From positions 62,001 to 126,000 of the forward strand of contig NZ_LLWC01000022.1 of NCBI RefSeq assembly GCF_001561995.1: a stretch of DNA of 64,000 nt. The letters are read 5' to 3'. A program made the translations under genes and the position numbers. This stretch comes from Polycladidibacter hongkongensis. GTDB lineage: Bacteria; Pseudomonadota; Alphaproteobacteria; Rhizobiales; Stappiaceae. Under the pieces are notes generated by a model. It saw only the letters and a list, made by a program, of their open reading frames with translations, was not told the origin of the DNA and ran no database searches. This document shows, one piece after another, positions 15,628 through 26,763 of the stretch (positions are counted from its first letter, which is position 1; each line of letters opens with the position of its first letter).

Positions 15628-17805
15628 TTAGATTGCCTTGATGTTGTTGAGGTAGGTCTCGACCAGTCCGGATAGCCGCTCAGACTGTCCAGATAGCTTA
15701 TCAGCTGCTTTCAAAACCCCTTGCGCTTCTATACCTGTATCTTCCGCAATCTGGCTCACACGGGAAATAGCAGAAGCCACTTCCTGCGATCCAGACGTCA
15801 CCTGTTGGATATTGCCGGAAATCTCTGTGGAGGTGACGGACTGCTCTTCGGCAGCTCCCGCCACAGCGCTGGAAACCTCGTTGATACGTGCGATGACCTT
15901 GGCGATCTCATCTATCGCCGCAACCGCTTGCTGCGTTTCATTCTGCACCGCCTGAATTTGTGCCGAGATCTCGCCTGTCGCGCTGCCGGTCTGGTTGGCC
16001 AGCTCTTTCACTTCCGATGCCACTACGGCAAAACCGCGCCCTGCCTCGCCAGCACGCGCTGCCTCGATGGTTGCGTTCAACGCCAGCAGATTGGTTTGCT
16101 CGGCAATATCGTTGATCAGAGAAACAACTTCGCCAATTCGAACGGCCGCCTGTTGCAAACCGTGAATGGTTGTGGACGCACTGCTTGCGGTTTCTGCCGC
16201 CTCACGGGAAATATCCGCCGACTGGCGGATTTCGCGATCAATCTCGCCCGAAGTCGCCGACAGTTCTTCCGTTGCCCCGGCCACTGCCTGCAAGTTCATC
16301 AGCGACTGCTCGGAGGCCGATGACACCGTTTGTGCTTCAGAGTTGGTCTGCTCGGACATCCGCGCCATCGACTTGGCAGTTGTGTTGAGCGTGTCTCCCG
16401 CTTCGGTAACTTCCTGCAAGATTCCACGAACCTTCTGGTCGAACTCGGCATTAAGCTCTTCCATCAATTCCGCCCGCTGATTGCGCTCTTCCTGCTCTCT
16501 TGCACGTTCCTTGCGCAGTTCGCGCTCATCCTGCAAACCTTGCTTGAACAAATCAACCGCACGCGCAATATCACCGATTTCATCACGACGCTTGATCGCA
16601 GGAATACCCCGCTCCAGATCACCATCAGCAATATCGCCGATTGAGCGATTGAGAGCAGCCAGCGGCGTTGCAAAATATCTAGCCAGCAGCACGCCAAGTG
16701 CCAGCACAATTAAGCCGACAACGCCAGCCCCCACCATGATTGCATTGCGCACGTTGGTCACGCTTTGGGTCGCAACTTCCATTGGCAGCTCAGAGACAAG
16801 GTAATCGAGATTGGCAAACACATCGGCTGCTTCAACTGCATAAAGCTTGTCATTCACTCTGTAGATTTTACTTTGCCCAAGCGCCAACTTTGCGTCCTGC
16901 ACAAAGGGGACATGCACATCAAGCGGCTTTACACCTTTCAAGCCACGTGGAATGGTGAGCATCTCACCTCTTACCGTCGCTAGATAGTTCAAGTTGCGAT
17001 CACCCAGCAACGAGCTTTCGCTCAATATCCCTTTTGCGAAGTGGGTGGAAATACGGGCAATCTGAACTGCAACGACCTGATCGGCTTTATAAATAGGGTA
17101 GGACAAAAACAGGCTCATCGATCCATCGCCAAAAGCGTAAGGTCGAAAATCCGTGGCAAAGCTTTGGCCCTGCCGCAGCTTCAGGCCGCGCTCAAAAGCC
17201 ATGCGAATGCCTTGGCCATCATAGTCACTATCATTAATGTTTGTAAGAAACTCACGGCTCTTGGTGACAGAATAGACGATGAAACCATCTGGCCTTGCCA
17301 CGTAGAGGTCTTCCACGGCCCCGGAAAAATAAAGATCATAAAAAGGCTGGTGAATGCCTTTGTGCTTGTAGCCATAAAATGTTGTCGTACTGCCAAAGTT
17401 TTCCGAGCGCTCAAAGGCATCTGTATCTTCACCTTGGAAGTCAGCCTTAATCTGCTCAAGGCCAGTTTCCATGCCCTCAGCAATACCAATTGCTTGGAAA
17501 ATGACATCCGTCAGCTGCTGCTGAACAGGGCCATTGGCAAGCGACAAAAGGCTCTGCGTTGCATTGTCAATTCTGGCGCGCAGTGCGCCCCGACGACTTT
17601 CCGCTGTGAGTTCAAGTTGTTTTTCGACTTCACCAAGTACAACTTGACGCGAGGTAAACTCTGCGAAAACACCAACAGCAGCGACACCGACAAGTGCCAG
17701 ACCAGCAATCACAACAGGCAATAAAAACCCGATGCCTGAAGCACGAAATGCCCATTTCTGCTTCCTGCCGGGTTTCGCCCCTTTAATATCTGTAGTTGCA
17801 GCCAC
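15628..17805 (-). CDS. Methyl-accepting chemotaxis protein, large periplasmic sensor
   Basis: A 725-residue chemoreceptor. One membrane helix at about 26-50 and a second at about 364-386 flank a 310-residue periplasmic sensor, long enough for a helical-bimodular or double Cache module. HAMP follows at about 387-440 ([23 protein letters not shown]), then a signalling domain whose tip reads [20 protein letters not shown]. No CheR-tethering pentapeptide ends the protein. It senses an unknown ligand and controls CheA through CheW at the cell pole. The start is GTG with AGGGGAAG before it. The signalling half closely resembles the neighbouring receptor; the sensor halves differ. No che genes are in view. 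Confidence 0.92.
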   Translation of the reverse strand: MAATTDIKGAKPGRKQKWAFRASGIGFLLPVVIAGLALVGVAAVGVFAEFTSRQVVLGEVEKQLELTAESRRGALRARIDNATQSLLSLANGPVQQQLTDVIFQAIGIAEGMETGLEQIKADFQGEDTDAFERSENFGSTTTFYGYKHKGIHQPFYDLYFSGAVEDLYVARPDGFIVYSVTKSREFLTNINDSDYDGQGIRMAFERGLKLRQGQSFATDFRPYAFGDGSMSLFLSYPIYKADQVVAVQIARISTHFAKGILSESSLLGDRNLNYLATVRGEMLTIPRGLKGVKPLDVHVPFVQDAKLALGQSKIYRVNDKLYAVEAADVFANLDYLVSELPMEVATQSVTNVRNAIMVGAGVVGLIVLALGVLLARYFATPLAALNRSIGDIADGDLERGIPAIKRRDEIGDIARAVDLFKQGLQDERELRKERAREQEERNQRAELMEELNAEFDQKVRGILQEVTEAGDTLNTTAKSMARMSEQTNSEAQTVSSASEQSLMNLQAVAGATEELSATSGEIDREIRQSADISREAAETASSASTTIHGLQQAAVRIGEVVSLINDIAEQTNLLALNATIEAARAGEAGRGFAVVASEVKELANQTGSATGEISAQIQAVQNETQQAVAAIDEIAKVIARINEVSSAVAGAAEEQSVTSTEISGNIQQVTSGSQEVASAISRVSQIAEDTGIEAQGVLKAADKLSGQSERLSGLVETYLNNIKAI

Positions 17806-17969
17806 AATACTTCCCCTAAAACACGCGGCTTGCAGGCCGCTTCACACTAATTTTCTCGCCCCCTAATTCAGAAGTAGCGTATACAAGCAGTTTGCAACTG
17901 TAAAGTGACTTAGCGGGACAAATTTTACGCAACCCATTATATTAATTAAAATTTTCCCATATGCAGGAC

Positions 17970-17999
17970 AAAAAAAAGGAGGCCGAGGCCTCCTTTTTT
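17970..17999. terminator. Bidirectional intrinsic terminator
   Basis: A run of A, then AGGAGGCC-GAGGCCTCCT, then six T: the 8-bp stem is flanked by A on one side and T on the other, so it can stop transcription both ways. It ends the second chemoreceptor gene (stop at 18004). Confidence 0.92.
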
Positions 18000-18003
18000 C
18001 GCG

Positions 18004-20196
18004 CTAGCTTTCCTTCACATTTTGAAGATAACTCTCCACCATTGCCCGAAGCTTTTCAGATTGCTCGTTAAGCTGATTAGCCGCAGTGAGCACCTGCTCA
18101 GCCTCCCCGCCCGCATCCGCGGCAATATTGGACACCCGCGTAATCGCCTGCGCCACCTCTGAAGATCCGGCAGTCACTTGTTGGATATTCCCAGAAATAT
18201 CTGTCGCTGTCACAGACTGCTCCTGAATTGCCCCGGCAATAGCTGTTGCTACCTCGTTGATCTGCGTTATGACCTCGGCAATCTCTTCAATCGCGCCAAC
18301 AGCTTTTTCTGTCTCGCGCTGCACCGCTTGAATCTGCACCGAAATCTCACCGGTCGCCTGGCCAGTCTGGTTGGCAAGCCCCTTCACCTCCGACGCAACA
18401 ACCGCAAAGCCTTTACCCGCCTCACCAGCGCGTGCCGCTTCAATTGTCGCATTAAGCGCAAGTAGGTTTGTCTGCTCCGCAATGTCATTGATGAGAGAAA
18501 CCACCTCACCAATACGATTGGCCGCTTCCATCAAGCCCTGCACCGAACCTTGCGCAGCGCTCGCTTTTTCAGCAGCGCTCTGCGATATCTCGGCGGAACG
18601 GCGTACCTCCCGATCAATCTCACCGACAGTAGCTGATAGCTCTTCAGCCGCCCCTGCAACCGCCTGCAAATTCATGAGCGATTGCTCTGAGGCTGAAGAC
18701 ACCGTTTGAGCTTCTGAGTTCGTCTGTTCGGAAATTGCCGCCATGCTCTCCGCTGTCTGGCCAAGCTGGTCACCTGACCGAGAGACAGATTGCAACACGC
18801 CGCGTATGCCTTGATCAAACTCAGCGTTGATCTCCGCAAGATGTTCAGCACGCTTATTGCGCTCTTCCTGCGCTTGGTGCGCTTCCTCATCAAGCATTTT
18901 TGCGCGCTTCAGTCCCTCGCGGAAGCTCCGCACGGCTTTCCCAATATCACCGATCTCATCCTTACGCCGCGCGGACGGAATGTCTACGTCAAGATTACCG
19001 GCTTCGATATCGTTCAGCGTTTTTGTCAAGCGGCCAAGTGGCGATGTGATGCGCTGCGCAAATACATAGCCAATCACAGTTATAACCAGCAGCACCAACA
19101 ACCCGCTAACCAGCATTGAATCAAACAGCTTTTGAACCGCCGAGAGAGATTCAGCCTTAGCATATTCCGCTATCACGATACTTGGGTAATCCTTCATTGG
19201 CACCCGCGCTGCGTAGTAGAATTTGCCATCATATTCGGTGAAGGTGCTTTTCACCTTGCCCGACGCCAATCCCTGAAAATCAAGCAGAGTATTCACTTCG
19301 GCAGGTAGACGCGCAGCCAATGCAGAACTGCCCTCTTTTAACGGAATATCGGAAATCGCAATACCGCCAAGGTTTACAAGATAGGTCTGACCTGTCTCGC
19401 CCAAGCCTTTGCGATTGCCAACGACCGCATCAAAATAGTTGGTATCAAGACGCAAAAGGAGTGTGCCACTACGTACCGTTTTTTGAAATTTCTCAAGATA
19501 AATCGGAATGCCGACTACTACAGAGGGTTGCCCAAGATCCGGCCCATAGGCATGCATCGGACTAATAAAAAACTCGCCAACCTTGGCGTCCTTTAGATAG
19601 TCAACAATCTTCGCCACATAAGTGGTTTGCATGCCGCTATCTGCGACCCCGCGAAGGAATTCATAGCCCTTGTTCGCGGTGTAGACCACATTGCCATCAT
19701 TGTTGACCACTACTATGTCTTTGTAATGGCCAATTTCGATCGTATCGATGAAATCCTGATGTACGGCCGTATGCCGCCATGCATAAACGGAAGGATGCCC
19801 TTTTCCTGTTTTTTCACGGCGCTCCTCTACAGTAGAATCTTCTGGCTGGAAGTACTTAACAAGTTCCTCGCGATCCGCTTCAATCGAACGCAACGCATTG
19901 TTAAGGTCACCCATTGTTGCCTGCATGGAAGCGCTCCGGGTAAGTCGGACCATATCCGCTTCCATGAATTTCAGCCGTTCCGCCAATGATTCTGCGCGCG
20001 AATTCGCCAGCAACGACATTTCCTGCCGCGCCTTGGCAACAAGCGTACTCTCCCCTTGATTGTAGGCAAGCAAAGATACAACCAATGTCGCAGAAATAGC
20101 CAAACCTGTCATGAGTATCGGTAGCCGAAGGGCAATACGATGAAGACGATTGCTTGAATTACTACGACGCTTTTCTGTGTCCCTATTCTTCTTCAT
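18004..20196 (-). CDS. Methyl-accepting chemotaxis protein with Cache-type sensor
   Basis: A 730-residue chemoreceptor. Membrane helices at about 24-46 and 365-388 enclose a large periplasmic domain. Its centre ([23 protein letters not shown], then [20 protein letters not shown]) looks like a Cache ligand fold. HAMP ([22 protein letters not shown]) and a signalling domain with tip [20 protein letters not shown] follow. The C-terminus has no pentapeptide. The ATG at 20196 with GGGGA before it is chosen; a TTG 12 bases upstream is also open. Together with the downstream receptor it forms a tandem pair; each has its own terminator and probably its own promoter. Ligand unknown. Confidence 0.92.
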   Translation of the reverse strand: MKKNRDTEKRRSNSSNRLHRIALRLPILMTGLAISATLVVSLLAYNQGESTLVAKARQEMSLLANSRAESLAERLKFMEADMVRLTRSASMQATMGDLNNALRSIEADREELVKYFQPEDSTVEERREKTGKGHPSVYAWRHTAVHQDFIDTIEIGHYKDIVVVNNDGNVVYTANKGYEFLRGVADSGMQTTYVAKIVDYLKDAKVGEFFISPMHAYGPDLGQPSVVVGIPIYLEKFQKTVRSGTLLLRLDTNYFDAVVGNRKGLGETGQTYLVNLGGIAISDIPLKEGSSALAARLPAEVNTLLDFQGLASGKVKSTFTEYDGKFYYAARVPMKDYPSIVIAEYAKAESLSAVQKLFDSMLVSGLLVLLVITVIGYVFAQRITSPLGRLTKTLNDIEAGNLDVDIPSARRKDEIGDIGKAVRSFREGLKRAKMLDEEAHQAQEERNKRAEHLAEINAEFDQGIRGVLQSVSRSGDQLGQTAESMAAISEQTNSEAQTVSSASEQSLMNLQAVAGAAEELSATVGEIDREVRRSAEISQSAAEKASAAQGSVQGLMEAANRIGEVVSLINDIAEQTNLLALNATIEAARAGEAGKGFAVVASEVKGLANQTGQATGEISVQIQAVQRETEKAVGAIEEIAEVITQINEVATAIAGAIQEQSVTATDISGNIQQVTAGSSEVAQAITRVSNIAADAGGEAEQVLTAANQLNEQSEKLRAMVESYLQNVKES

Positions 20197-20384
20197 TAAA
20201 TTCCCCAATCACAAATCAGCGGTTGCCTCAATGGTGGTTAGGTTAATTTAACTATGCTTGTACGTCGAGTACTGTAAAACCATTAGTATAAAGAAAAATG
20301 CAGCTAAATCGTCAATTTCCCGTTACTGTATACGCTGCTATTACATTTTTAATTATCAGAAATATATTCAATATCAACCATTTA

Positions 20385-20425
20385 CAAAAACAAAAGAAGG
20401 CACACCCGAATACGGGAGCGCCTTC
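20385..20425 (-). terminator. Intrinsic terminator of the alpha operon after rplQ
   Basis: On the minus strand GAAGGCGCTCCCG pairs with CGGGTGTGCCTTC around TATT, with a mismatch, and is followed by TTTTGTTTTTG. It begins about 25 bases after the rplQ stop and closes the whole ribosomal super-cluster. Confidence 0.88.
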
Positions 20426-20450
20426 CTGATTGCTTTACTAAGCTAAGCTA

Positions 20451-20882
20451 TTATGCCGCAGCTTCGTCGCCGGCAGCTTCTTCAGCTTCAACACGTGCAC
20501 GATCAGCAGCACCGCGTGCATTCACATCGCGGTCAACCAGCTCGATTACAGCCATTGGTGCATTATCACCATAGCGGAAACCGGCCTTCAGAACGCGTGC
20601 GTAACCACCCTGACGGTCTTTGTAACGCTCGCCCAGTACGTCAAACAGCTTGCGTACCATAGCAACGTCACGCGTCTGGGAAATCGCTTGACGACGTGCA
20701 TGCAGGTCGCCGCGCTTACCAAGAGTGATCAGCTTCTCAATGATTGGACGAAGCTCTTTAGCTTTCGGAAGCGTCGTTACAATCTGCTCGTGCTCGATAA
20801 GAGCAGCAGCCATGTTGGCAAACATAGCTTTACGATGGCTAGACGTCCGATTGAGCTTGCGGCCGGAATTACCGTGGCGCAT
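20451..20882 (-). CDS. rplQ: 50S ribosomal protein L17
   Basis: A 143-residue L17 protein beginning [20 protein letters not shown], the invariant start of the family, with [21 protein letters not shown] and [21 protein letters not shown]17 binds several 23S rRNA domains near the exit tunnel. An alanine and glutamate-rich tail of about 20 residues extends the E. coli form, as in other alphaproteobacteria. It is the last gene of the alpha operon, 70 bases after rpoA, and is followed by a terminator. Confidence 0.97.
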   Translation of the reverse strand: MRHGNSGRKLNRTSSHRKAMFANMAAALIEHEQIVTTLPKAKELRPIIEKLITLGKRGDLHARRQAISQTRDVAMVRKLFDVLGERYKDRQGGYARVLKAGFRYGDNAPMAVIELVDRDVNARGAADRARVEAEEAAGDEAAA

Positions 20883-20952
20883 GGCCCTCTCCTTTGTGTC
20901 TCTACACGGCCCTTTTGGGGCCTGATGGGCAGCAACTTGCTACCATGTTAAA

Positions 20953-21975
20953 TCAATATTGGTGGTCTTCATAGCGCTTGGCTAGATCATCGATATTTTC
21001 AGGCGGCCAGTTGGCCACTTCCATACCGAGATGCAGGCCCATCTGCGCCAGAACTTCTTTGATCTCGTTCAAAGACTTACGACCGAAGTTCGGCGTACGA
21101 AGCATTTCTGCCTCTGTCTTCTGGATGAGATCGCCAATATAGACGATGTTGTCGTTCTTCAGGCAGTTTGCAGAGCGAACGGACAGCTCAAGCTCGTCAA
21201 CCTTTTTCAACAGAGCAGGGTTGAAGGCCAGTTCCGCAACCACGTCTTCCTGTACTTCACGCTTTGGCTCTTCGAAGTTCACGAAGATAGACAGCTGATC
21301 CTGCAAGATACGTGCCGCAAAAGCCACAGCATCTTCAGGCGCAACAGAACCGTCGGTTTCAACAGTCAGTGTCAGCTTGTCATAATCAAGAACCTGACCT
21401 TCACGGGTGTTTTCCACCTTGTAGGACACTTTCTTGACCGGTGAATACAGGCTATCTACCGGAATAAGGCCAATTGGCGCATCTTCCGGACGGTTAGCCG
21501 CAGCAGCCACATAACCCTTACCCTTGTTGACAGTAAACTCGATGCGCACTTCCGCGCCCTCATCAAGGTTACAGATCAACAGATCCGGATTGAGGATCTC
21601 AACATCACCAACAGGGGTAATGTCACCGGCATAAACCGAACCCGGGCCCTGCTTGCGCAGTACCATGCGCTTTGGACCATCGCCATCCATCCGCAGAGCA
21701 AGCTCTTTGATGTTCAAGATGATGTCGGTAACATCTTCACGAACGCCCGGAATGGAGGAGAACTCGTGCAGCACACCATCGATCTGGATCGCAGTAACGG
21801 CAGCACCCTGCAAGGAGCTGAGCAGCACGCGGCGCAGCGCATTGCCAAGAGTGAGGCCGTAGCCACGCTCCAGAGGCTCGGCAACCACAGCAGCTTTGAA
21901 ACGGCTGTCATCACCTGCACGTACGTCAAGTTGGGTTGGCTTGATAAGTTCTTGCCAGTTTTTTTGAATTGTCAC
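20953..21975 (-). CDS. rpoA: DNA-directed RNA polymerase alpha subunit
   Basis: A 340-residue alpha subunit. The N-terminal domain (about 1-230) has [25 protein letters not shown] for dimer assembly; the C-terminal domain (about 255-330) has [20 protein letters not shown] and [12 protein letters not shown], which bind UP-element DNA and activators. The start is GTG, with AGAAGGG upstream; [13 protein letters not shown] matches alphaproteobacterial homologues. It lies 88 bases after rpsK and 70 before rplQ. Confidence 0.97.
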   Translation of the reverse strand: MTIQKNWQELIKPTQLDVRAGDDSRFKAAVVAEPLERGYGLTLGNALRRVLLSSLQGAAVTAIQIDGVLHEFSSIPGVREDVTDIILNIKELALRMDGDGPKRMVLRKQGPGSVYAGDITPVGDVEILNPDLLICNLDEGAEVRIEFTVNKGKGYVAAAANRPEDAPIGLIPVDSLYSPVKKVSYKVENTREGQVLDYDKLTLTVETDGSVAPEDAVAFAARILQDQLSIFVNFEEPKREVQEDVVAELAFNPALLKKVDELELSVRSANCLKNDNIVYIGDLIQKTEAEMLRTPNFGRKSLNEIKEVLAQMGLHLGMEVANWPPENIDDLAKRYEDHQY

Positions 21976-22063
21976 GTTTTTACCCTTCTGGCTATCCCGT
22001 CGGCCTTAACATGTTAAGGCCAACCATACTTGGCCAAGAGTTTACAATTTGCCTGAGAATGAA

Positions 22064-22453
22064 TCAGACGCGACGACGCTTGCGCGGACGGCAACCGTTG
22101 TGCGGGATCGGGGTTACATCACGGATAGATGTAATCACGAAACCAGCAGCCTGAAGCGCGCGCAGAGCGGATTCACGTCCAGAACCTGGACCGCGAACTT
22201 CTACTTCCAAAGTCCGCATCCCGTGCTCGGCAGCTTTCTTACCAGCCTCTTCGGCAGCAACCTGAGCAGCATAAGGGGTCGACTTACGAGAACCCTTAAA
22301 GCCGAGTGCGCCGGCAGAAGACCAGGAAATCGCATTACCCTGTGCATCGGTAATGGTAATCATGGTGTTGTTGAACGTAGAGTTCACATGCGCGATACCA
22401 GAAGAAATATTCTTCCGTTCGCGACGACGCACACGCGCCGAATCTTTAGCCAT
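22064..22453 (-). CDS. rpsK: 30S ribosomal protein S11
   Basis: A 129-residue S11 with [42 protein letters not shown] and the basic tail [11 protein letters not shown]11 sits on the 30S platform, contacting the 690 loop of 16S rRNA. The frame can be opened 57 bases earlier, but AGGAAAC before the ATG at 22453 and the normal [14 protein letters not shown] start decide for 22453. It is the second gene of the alpha operon. Confidence 0.96.
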   Translation of the reverse strand: MAKDSARVRRRERKNISSGIAHVNSTFNNTMITITDAQGNAISWSSAGALGFKGSRKSTPYAAQVAAEEAGKKAAEHGMRTLEVEVRGPGSGRESALRALQAAGFVITSIRDVTPIPHNGCRPRKRRRV

Positions 22454-22532
22454 CTTGTTTCCTATCTTTCGATATCTGCACCGCCGTAGCTTATATCCCG
22501 GCGGCTCCACCTAGCGATTTATAGCCGGTAGC

Positions 22533-22901
22533 TTACTTCTTCTTACCAGCAATCGCTTTCGCAGGACCCTTACGGGTACGTGCGTTGGTATGCGTGCGCT
22601 GACCACGAACCGGCAGACCACGACGGTGGCGCAGGCCACGGTAGCAGCCAAGGTCCATGAGACGCTTGATGTTCATTGCAGTTTCACGGCGCAGGTCACC
22701 TTCTACGAGGTAGTCTGCATCGATGGTTTCACGGACACGCAGAACTTCCTGATCAGAAAGTTCGTTCACCCGGCGCTCGGCTGCAATCCCCACCTTTTCG
22801 GTGATTTCAGCAGCGAACTTCGGGCCGATACCATGAATGTACTGCAGCGCGATAACTACGCGCTTGTTCGTCGGAATATTGACGCCAGCAATACGGGCCA
22901 C
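22533..22901 (-). CDS. rpsM: 30S ribosomal protein S13
   Basis: A 122-residue S13 with [33 protein letters not shown] and the C-terminal [19 protein letters not shown] that reaches into the decoding region and touches tRNA. The start codon is GTG, with AAAGGAGAG a few bases before. It opens the alpha operon; a terminator-like hairpin stands between it and adk, so it may have its own promoter in the 206-base gap. Confidence 0.96.
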   Translation of the reverse strand: MARIAGVNIPTNKRVVIALQYIHGIGPKFAAEITEKVGIAAERRVNELSDQEVLRVRETIDADYLVEGDLRRETAMNIKRLMDLGCYRGLRHRRGLPVRGQRTHTNARTRKGPAKAIAGKKK

Positions 22902-23005
22902 GTTTTCTCTCCTTTACGAGGGAACGGGATGTCCCCTCTCCCATTTCCTGCAGGTTGAACATAAGCTCTCCCCACAGCAAAAAGATTGGCCTCGGTTTCC
23001 CAAGG

Positions 23006-23045
23006 AAAACCGGCGCCAATCGAATATGGTTTCGATGTGCGCCGG
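23006..23045 (-). terminator. Terminator or attenuator between adk and rpsM
   Basis: On the minus strand CCGGCGC (23045-23039) pairs with GCGCCGG (23016-23010), with an inner ATCGAA/TTCGAT stem, and TTTT follows at once. It separates the spc operon (ending secY-adk) from the alpha operon, about 60 bases after the adk stop. Confidence 0.7.
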
Positions 23046-23107
23046 CTATACTTTATTCTGCATAAAAGCGCAAGCGCCTCGCAGAAAATTAATAGATCGT
23101 TAAGCCC

Positions 23108-23671
23108 CTAAAGAGCCGCATCAATCTGTGCTGCAACTGCATCAACACTTTGCATGCCGTCAACTGGCTTCAAGGAACCTTTGCCCTTGTAGTAGTCAAC
23201 CAACGGTGCTGTTTGCTTGTTGTAAACGTCAAGACGCTTCTTTAGCGCCTCTTCATTGTCATCGGAACGCACCTCAGCGCTTTCCGCAGCACGGGTCTTG
23301 ATTCGGTCCAGCAGGATCGCCTCGTCGACCTCAAGCTGAACAACGCCGTCCAGCTTGATACCTTTGTTTGCAAGCAGCTCTTCAAGAGCATCAGCCTGAG
23401 CGATGGTGCGCGGGAAGCCGTCAAGAATGAAACCATTGGCACAATCTTGCGCTTCGATGCGGTCTGCAATAATCGACACGATCAACTCGTCCGATACCAA
23501 TTCGCCGCGATCCAGCACACCCTTCACTTTGAGACCGACCTCGCTCTCAGCAGCTACAGCGGCACGCAGCATATCGCCAGTTGAGAGCTGCACAATTCCG
23601 TGCTTCTCCACCAGACGGGCAGCCTGCGTGCCCTTACCTGCCCCAGGAGGGCCAAGCAAAATGAGTCTCAT
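23108..23671 (-). CDS. adk: Adenylate kinase, short (lid-less) form
   Basis: A 187-residue adenylate kinase that interconverts ATP plus AMP and two ADP. The P-loop is [10 protein letters not shown] at residues 7-16; LSTGDMLR binds [20 protein letters not shown] contains the conserved DGFPR. The lid between about residues 125 and 140 is short ([21 protein letters not shown]) and has no zinc cysteines. Its start overlaps the secY stop by four bases (ATGA), so translation is coupled. A secY-adk pair at the end of the spc operon is common. Confidence 0.96.
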   Translation of the reverse strand: MRLILLGPPGAGKGTQAARLVEKHGIVQLSTGDMLRAAVAAESEVGLKVKGVLDRGELVSDELIVSIIADRIEAQDCANGFILDGFPRTIAQADALEELLANKGIKLDGVVQLEVDEAILLDRIKTRAAESAEVRSDDNEEALKKRLDVYNKQTAPLVDYYKGKGSLKPVDGMQSVDAVAAQIDAAL

Positions 23672-25014
23672 CGACGTTTACCCCGTAGTTTCGTCTTCTT
23701 AACCAGCCCCTCGTACTGATGCGCCAGCAAATGTCCTTGGATCTGGGAAACAGTATCCATTGTCACACTCACGACAATCAGCAGCGAAGTACCGCCAAAG
23801 TAAAACGGAACACCTGTCGCCGAAATTAGGAATTCGGGTAAGAGACAGATGAGGGTAATGTAAATCGCACCAACAACGGTAATACGCGTCAACACAAAAT
23901 CGATGTGCTCGGCAGTACGCTCACCAGGACGAATGCCCGGAATAAAGCCGCCATGCTTCTTCAGGTTGTCTGCTGTCTCACTGGGATTGAAAACAATCGC
24001 GGTGTAGAAGAAACAGAAGAAGATGATCAGCGCAGCATACATCACCATGTAGCCCGGCTGACCATGACCAAGAAAGGCCGTGATCGTTGTGAGCCATTCG
24101 GTTGCAGCAGAAGTCTCGGCACCACTTGCCTGAAAACTTGACAAAGTCGCAGGAACCAGCAGCAAGGAGCTTGCAAAAATCGGCGGAATGACACCGGCAG
24201 TGTTGAGCTTCAAAGGCAAGAACGAGGAGTTACCCTCATACATCTTGTTACCGTGTTGTCGGCGCGGATACTGGATCAGCAATCGACGCTGCGCCCGCTC
24301 CATAAACACAATAACGGCAATCACAATCACTGCGATAACAATCACAGCGGCAATCACCCAGCCAGCCAAAGCACCCTGACGGCCAAGCTCCAACGTGGAA
24401 GCCAAAGACACCGGCAGGCCTGCAACAATACCAGAGAAGATAATCAGCGAAATGCCGTTACCGATCCCGCGGGACGTAATCTGTTCACCCAGCCACATCA
24501 TAAACATGGTACCGCCCACCAGCGTAAGCACGGTGGAAAGTCGGAAGAACATGCCCGGCTCAACAACGACGTTGGCACTCGATTCTAGCCCGACAGAAAT
24601 GCCGTAGGCTTGAAAAGTCGCCAACAGTACGGTGCCATAGCGTGTGTACTGGTTGATTTTTTTTCGCCCGGTCTCGCCCTCTTTCTTCAGTTGCTCCAAC
24701 GAAGGAACTACCGAAGTCATCAACTGGATAATAATCGAGGCTGAAATGTACGGCATAATGCCGAGTGCAAAAATAGCCATGCGCTCGACAGCACCCCCGG
24801 CAAACATATTGAACAGGCCGATAATGCCTGTCTGTACGTTGCCAAAAGCCTGCGCGAGCGCATCAGGATTAATTCCAGGTAGAGGGATGTAAGTACCGAA
24901 CCGGTAAACCAAAAGAGCGCCCAGTGTAAACCAGATCCTCTTCTTCAGTTCTTCAGCCTTGGTAAAGGCCGAAAAGTTAAGGTTTGAAGCAAGTTGCTCG
25001 GCAGCAGAAGCCAT
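23668..25014 (-). CDS. secY: Preprotein translocase subunit SecY
   Basis: A 448-residue SecY with ten membrane helices. The N-terminus [27 protein letters not shown], the loop [18 protein letters not shown], and the cytosolic arginine loop [16 protein letters not shown] are all typical. SecY forms the protein-conducting channel with SecE (gene at 51440-51631 here) and SecG. It follows rplO by 43 bases; an intrinsic terminator occupies that gap and the end of rplO, so its expression may be partly attenuated. Its stop overlaps the adk start. Confidence 0.97.
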   Translation of the reverse strand: MASAAEQLASNLNFSAFTKAEELKKRIWFTLGALLVYRFGTYIPLPGINPDALAQAFGNVQTGIIGLFNMFAGGAVERMAIFALGIMPYISASIIIQLMTSVVPSLEQLKKEGETGRKKINQYTRYGTVLLATFQAYGISVGLESSANVVVEPGMFFRLSTVLTLVGGTMFMMWLGEQITSRGIGNGISLIIFSGIVAGLPVSLASTLELGRQGALAGWVIAAVIVIAVIVIAVIVFMERAQRRLLIQYPRRQHGNKMYEGNSSFLPLKLNTAGVIPPIFASSLLLVPATLSSFQASGAETSAATEWLTTITAFLGHGQPGYMVMYAALIIFFCFFYTAIVFNPSETADNLKKHGGFIPGIRPGERTAEHIDFVLTRITVVGAIYITLICLLPEFLISATGVPFYFGGTSLLIVVSVTMDTVSQIQGHLLAHQYEGLVKKTKLRGKRR

Positions 25015-25040
25015 ACTGCGCTCCGGTCGTTAAAATCCCC

Positions 25041-25074
25041 AAAAAAAAGAGCAAGGCCTATTCGGCCTTAGCTC
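25041..25074 (-). terminator. Intrinsic terminator/attenuator overlapping the end of rplO
   Basis: On the minus strand GAGC-T-AAGGCC pairs with GGCCTT-GCTC around GAATA and is followed by eight T. The left half lies in the last rplO codons and its stop. It stands inside the spc operon, ahead of secY, and has all marks of an intrinsic terminator. Confidence 0.75.
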
Positions 25075-25528
25075 CCTTGATATCGACCTTACCGCCTGCT
25101 TTTTCAACTGCTTCAACAGCAGTTTTCGAAGCACCAGCAATTTCAAAGGTCACAGCAGCTTTCAGCTCACCACCGGCAAGAAGACGGACACCGTCTTTTA
25201 CGCGGCGAATTACGCCAGCTGCTTTAAGAGCTTCTGCAGTTACAGTCGCAGAGGCGTCCAGTTTACCTGCGTCGATAGCAGTCTGGATGCGGCCTACGTT
25301 AACAGCAGTGAAGTCTTTTGCAAAGATGTTGGTGAACCCGCGCTTTGGCAGACGGCGATGCAATGGCATCTGACCACCTTCAAAACCCTTGATCGCAACA
25401 CCAGAACGGGACTTCTGACCCTTTACACCACGGCCACCGGTTTTTCCTTTACCGGAACCGATACCGCGGCCTACGCGAGTACGTTCTTTAACTGCACCCG
25501 GATTGTCCTGAAGTTCATTGAGCTTCAT
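25058..25528 (-). CDS. rplO: 50S ribosomal protein L15
   Basis: A 156-residue L15 starting [22 protein letters not shown], with the glycine-rich [20 protein letters not shown] tail that threads into 23S rRNA and the globular [18 protein letters not shown]15 joins late in 50S assembly. The gene follows rpmD by 20 bases. Its last codons double as one arm of an intrinsic terminator in front of secY. Confidence 0.96.
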   Translation of the reverse strand: MKLNELQDNPGAVKERTRVGRGIGSGKGKTGGRGVKGQKSRSGVAIKGFEGGQMPLHRRLPKRGFTNIFAKDFTAVNVGRIQTAIDAGKLDASATVTAEALKAAGVIRRVKDGVRLLAGGELKAAVTFEIAGASKTAVEAVEKAGGKVDIKGAKAE

Positions 25529-25548
25529 CGTTTTTCTCCTGGCACCAA

Positions 25549-25743
25549 TTACGCTTCATCAACGACGCGAACGAGATGCTGGACCTTACGGATCATGCCA
25601 CGAACTTCAGGAGTATCCTTCAGTGTGGAACGACGGTGCATCTTGTTCAAGCCAAGGCCGACCAGCGTAGCACGCTGATCTTTTGGACGGCGAAGTGGGC
25701 TGCCGACCTGCTCGACCGTTACGGTCTTTTCAGTATTAGCCAT
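25549..25743 (-). CDS. rpmD: 50S ribosomal protein L30
   Basis: A 64-residue L30 with [28 protein letters not shown] cut short here to its hallmarks: [19 protein letters not shown] and the tail [15 protein letters not shown]30 is a small 50S protein in contact with domain II of 23S rRNA. The length is normal. It lies 41 bases after rpsE and 20 before rplO, in the conserved spc order. Confidence 0.95.
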   Translation of the reverse strand: MANTEKTVTVEQVGSPLRRPKDQRATLVGLGLNKMHRRSTLKDTPEVRGMIRKVQHLVRVVDEA

Positions 25744-25784
25744 GACACTAACCCTTGTTCAAATTTCTGCGGACAGAACGAAGC

Positions 25785-26348
25785 TTACGCTTCGCTCCTC
25801 ACCACAACCGCATCATCATTGTCACGACGGCGTGCCTGCAAAGCGGAAACTTTGAGGCCACGGCGCGCTGCAACGGAACGCGGGCTATCTTCTCTCGTCA
25901 ATGCGTCAAAGGTTGCGCGAACCATGTTGTATGGGTTCGAGCTGCCCAGAGACTTTGCAACAACGTCCTGAACACCAAGTGTTTCGAACACTGCACGCAT
26001 TGGACCGCCTGCAATGATACCGGTACCAGATGGCGCTGCACGCAGCAGCACCTTACCTGCGCCGTGACGCCCCTCTACATCGTGATGTAGAGTGCGGCCT
26101 TCGCGCAGTGGAACGCGGATCATAGAGCGTTTTGCAGCTTCGGTTGCCTTGCGGATTGCCTCAGGCACTTCGCGTGCCTTACCGTGACCAAAGCCAACGC
26201 GGCCCTTCTGGTCACCAACGACAACGAGCGCAGCAAAGCCAAAGCGACGACCGCCCTTAACTACTTTTGCGACACGGTTGATGTGAACGAGCTTATCGAC
26301 AAATTCGCTGTCGCGCTCTTCACGATCCCGGTTGTCCTGTCTTGCCAT
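25785..26348 (-). CDS. rpsE: 30S ribosomal protein S5
   Basis: A 187-residue S5 with the double-stranded RNA-binding N-terminal domain ([37 protein letters not shown]) and a C-terminal domain with [20 protein letters not shown]5 guards decoding accuracy. The loop residues [11 protein letters not shown], where spectinomycin-resistance changes arise, look wild type. The gene is 44 bases after rplR. A C-terminal extension with [12 protein letters not shown] is longer than in E. coli. Confidence 0.96.
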   Translation of the reverse strand: MARQDNRDREERDSEFVDKLVHINRVAKVVKGGRRFGFAALVVVGDQKGRVGFGHGKAREVPEAIRKATEAAKRSMIRVPLREGRTLHHDVEGRHGAGKVLLRAAPSGTGIIAGGPMRAVFETLGVQDVVAKSLGSSNPYNMVRATFDALTREDSPRSVAARRGLKVSALQARRRDNDDAVVVRSEA

Positions 26349-26392
26349 TTTAATGTCTTCCGTTTCTTAAAGAGCACCTGCAAAGGCGCTGA

Positions 26393-26752
26393 TCAGAAAT
26401 TCAGTCCGCCTTCACGAGCGGCATCAGCCAAAGCCTTCACACGGCCGTGGTAGATGTAACCGCCGCGATCGAACACGACTTCTTTTACGCCAGCAGCAAT
26501 AGCGCGCTCAGCGATGAGCTTGCCAACAGCCGCTGCGGCTTCCTTATCAGCACCTGTTTTCAAGGTACCCTTGATGTCCGTTTCGATCGTAGATGCTGCA
26601 GCAACGGTGATACCTTTGGTATCGTCGATAATCTGCGCATAGATCTGTTTGGACGAGCGGAAAACGGACAGTCTTGGACGCCCATTCGCTACTTTTTTGA
26701 TCGAACGACGCACACGTGCGCGACGACGTTCGAAAGAATTGCCATTCGCCAT
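26393..26752 (-). CDS. rplR: 50S ribosomal protein L18
   Basis: A 119-residue L18 with [34 protein letters not shown] and the C-terminal [24 protein letters not shown]18 binds 5S rRNA and ties it to the 50S body. The length is normal. It is 11 bases after rplF and 44 before rpsE. Confidence 0.96.
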   Translation of the reverse strand: MANGNSFERRRARVRRSIKKVANGRPRLSVFRSSKQIYAQIIDDTKGITVAAASTIETDIKGTLKTGADKEAAAAVGKLIAERAIAAGVKEVVFDRGGYIYHGRVKALADAAREGGLNF

Positions 26753-26763
26753 GGTCCGACCCG

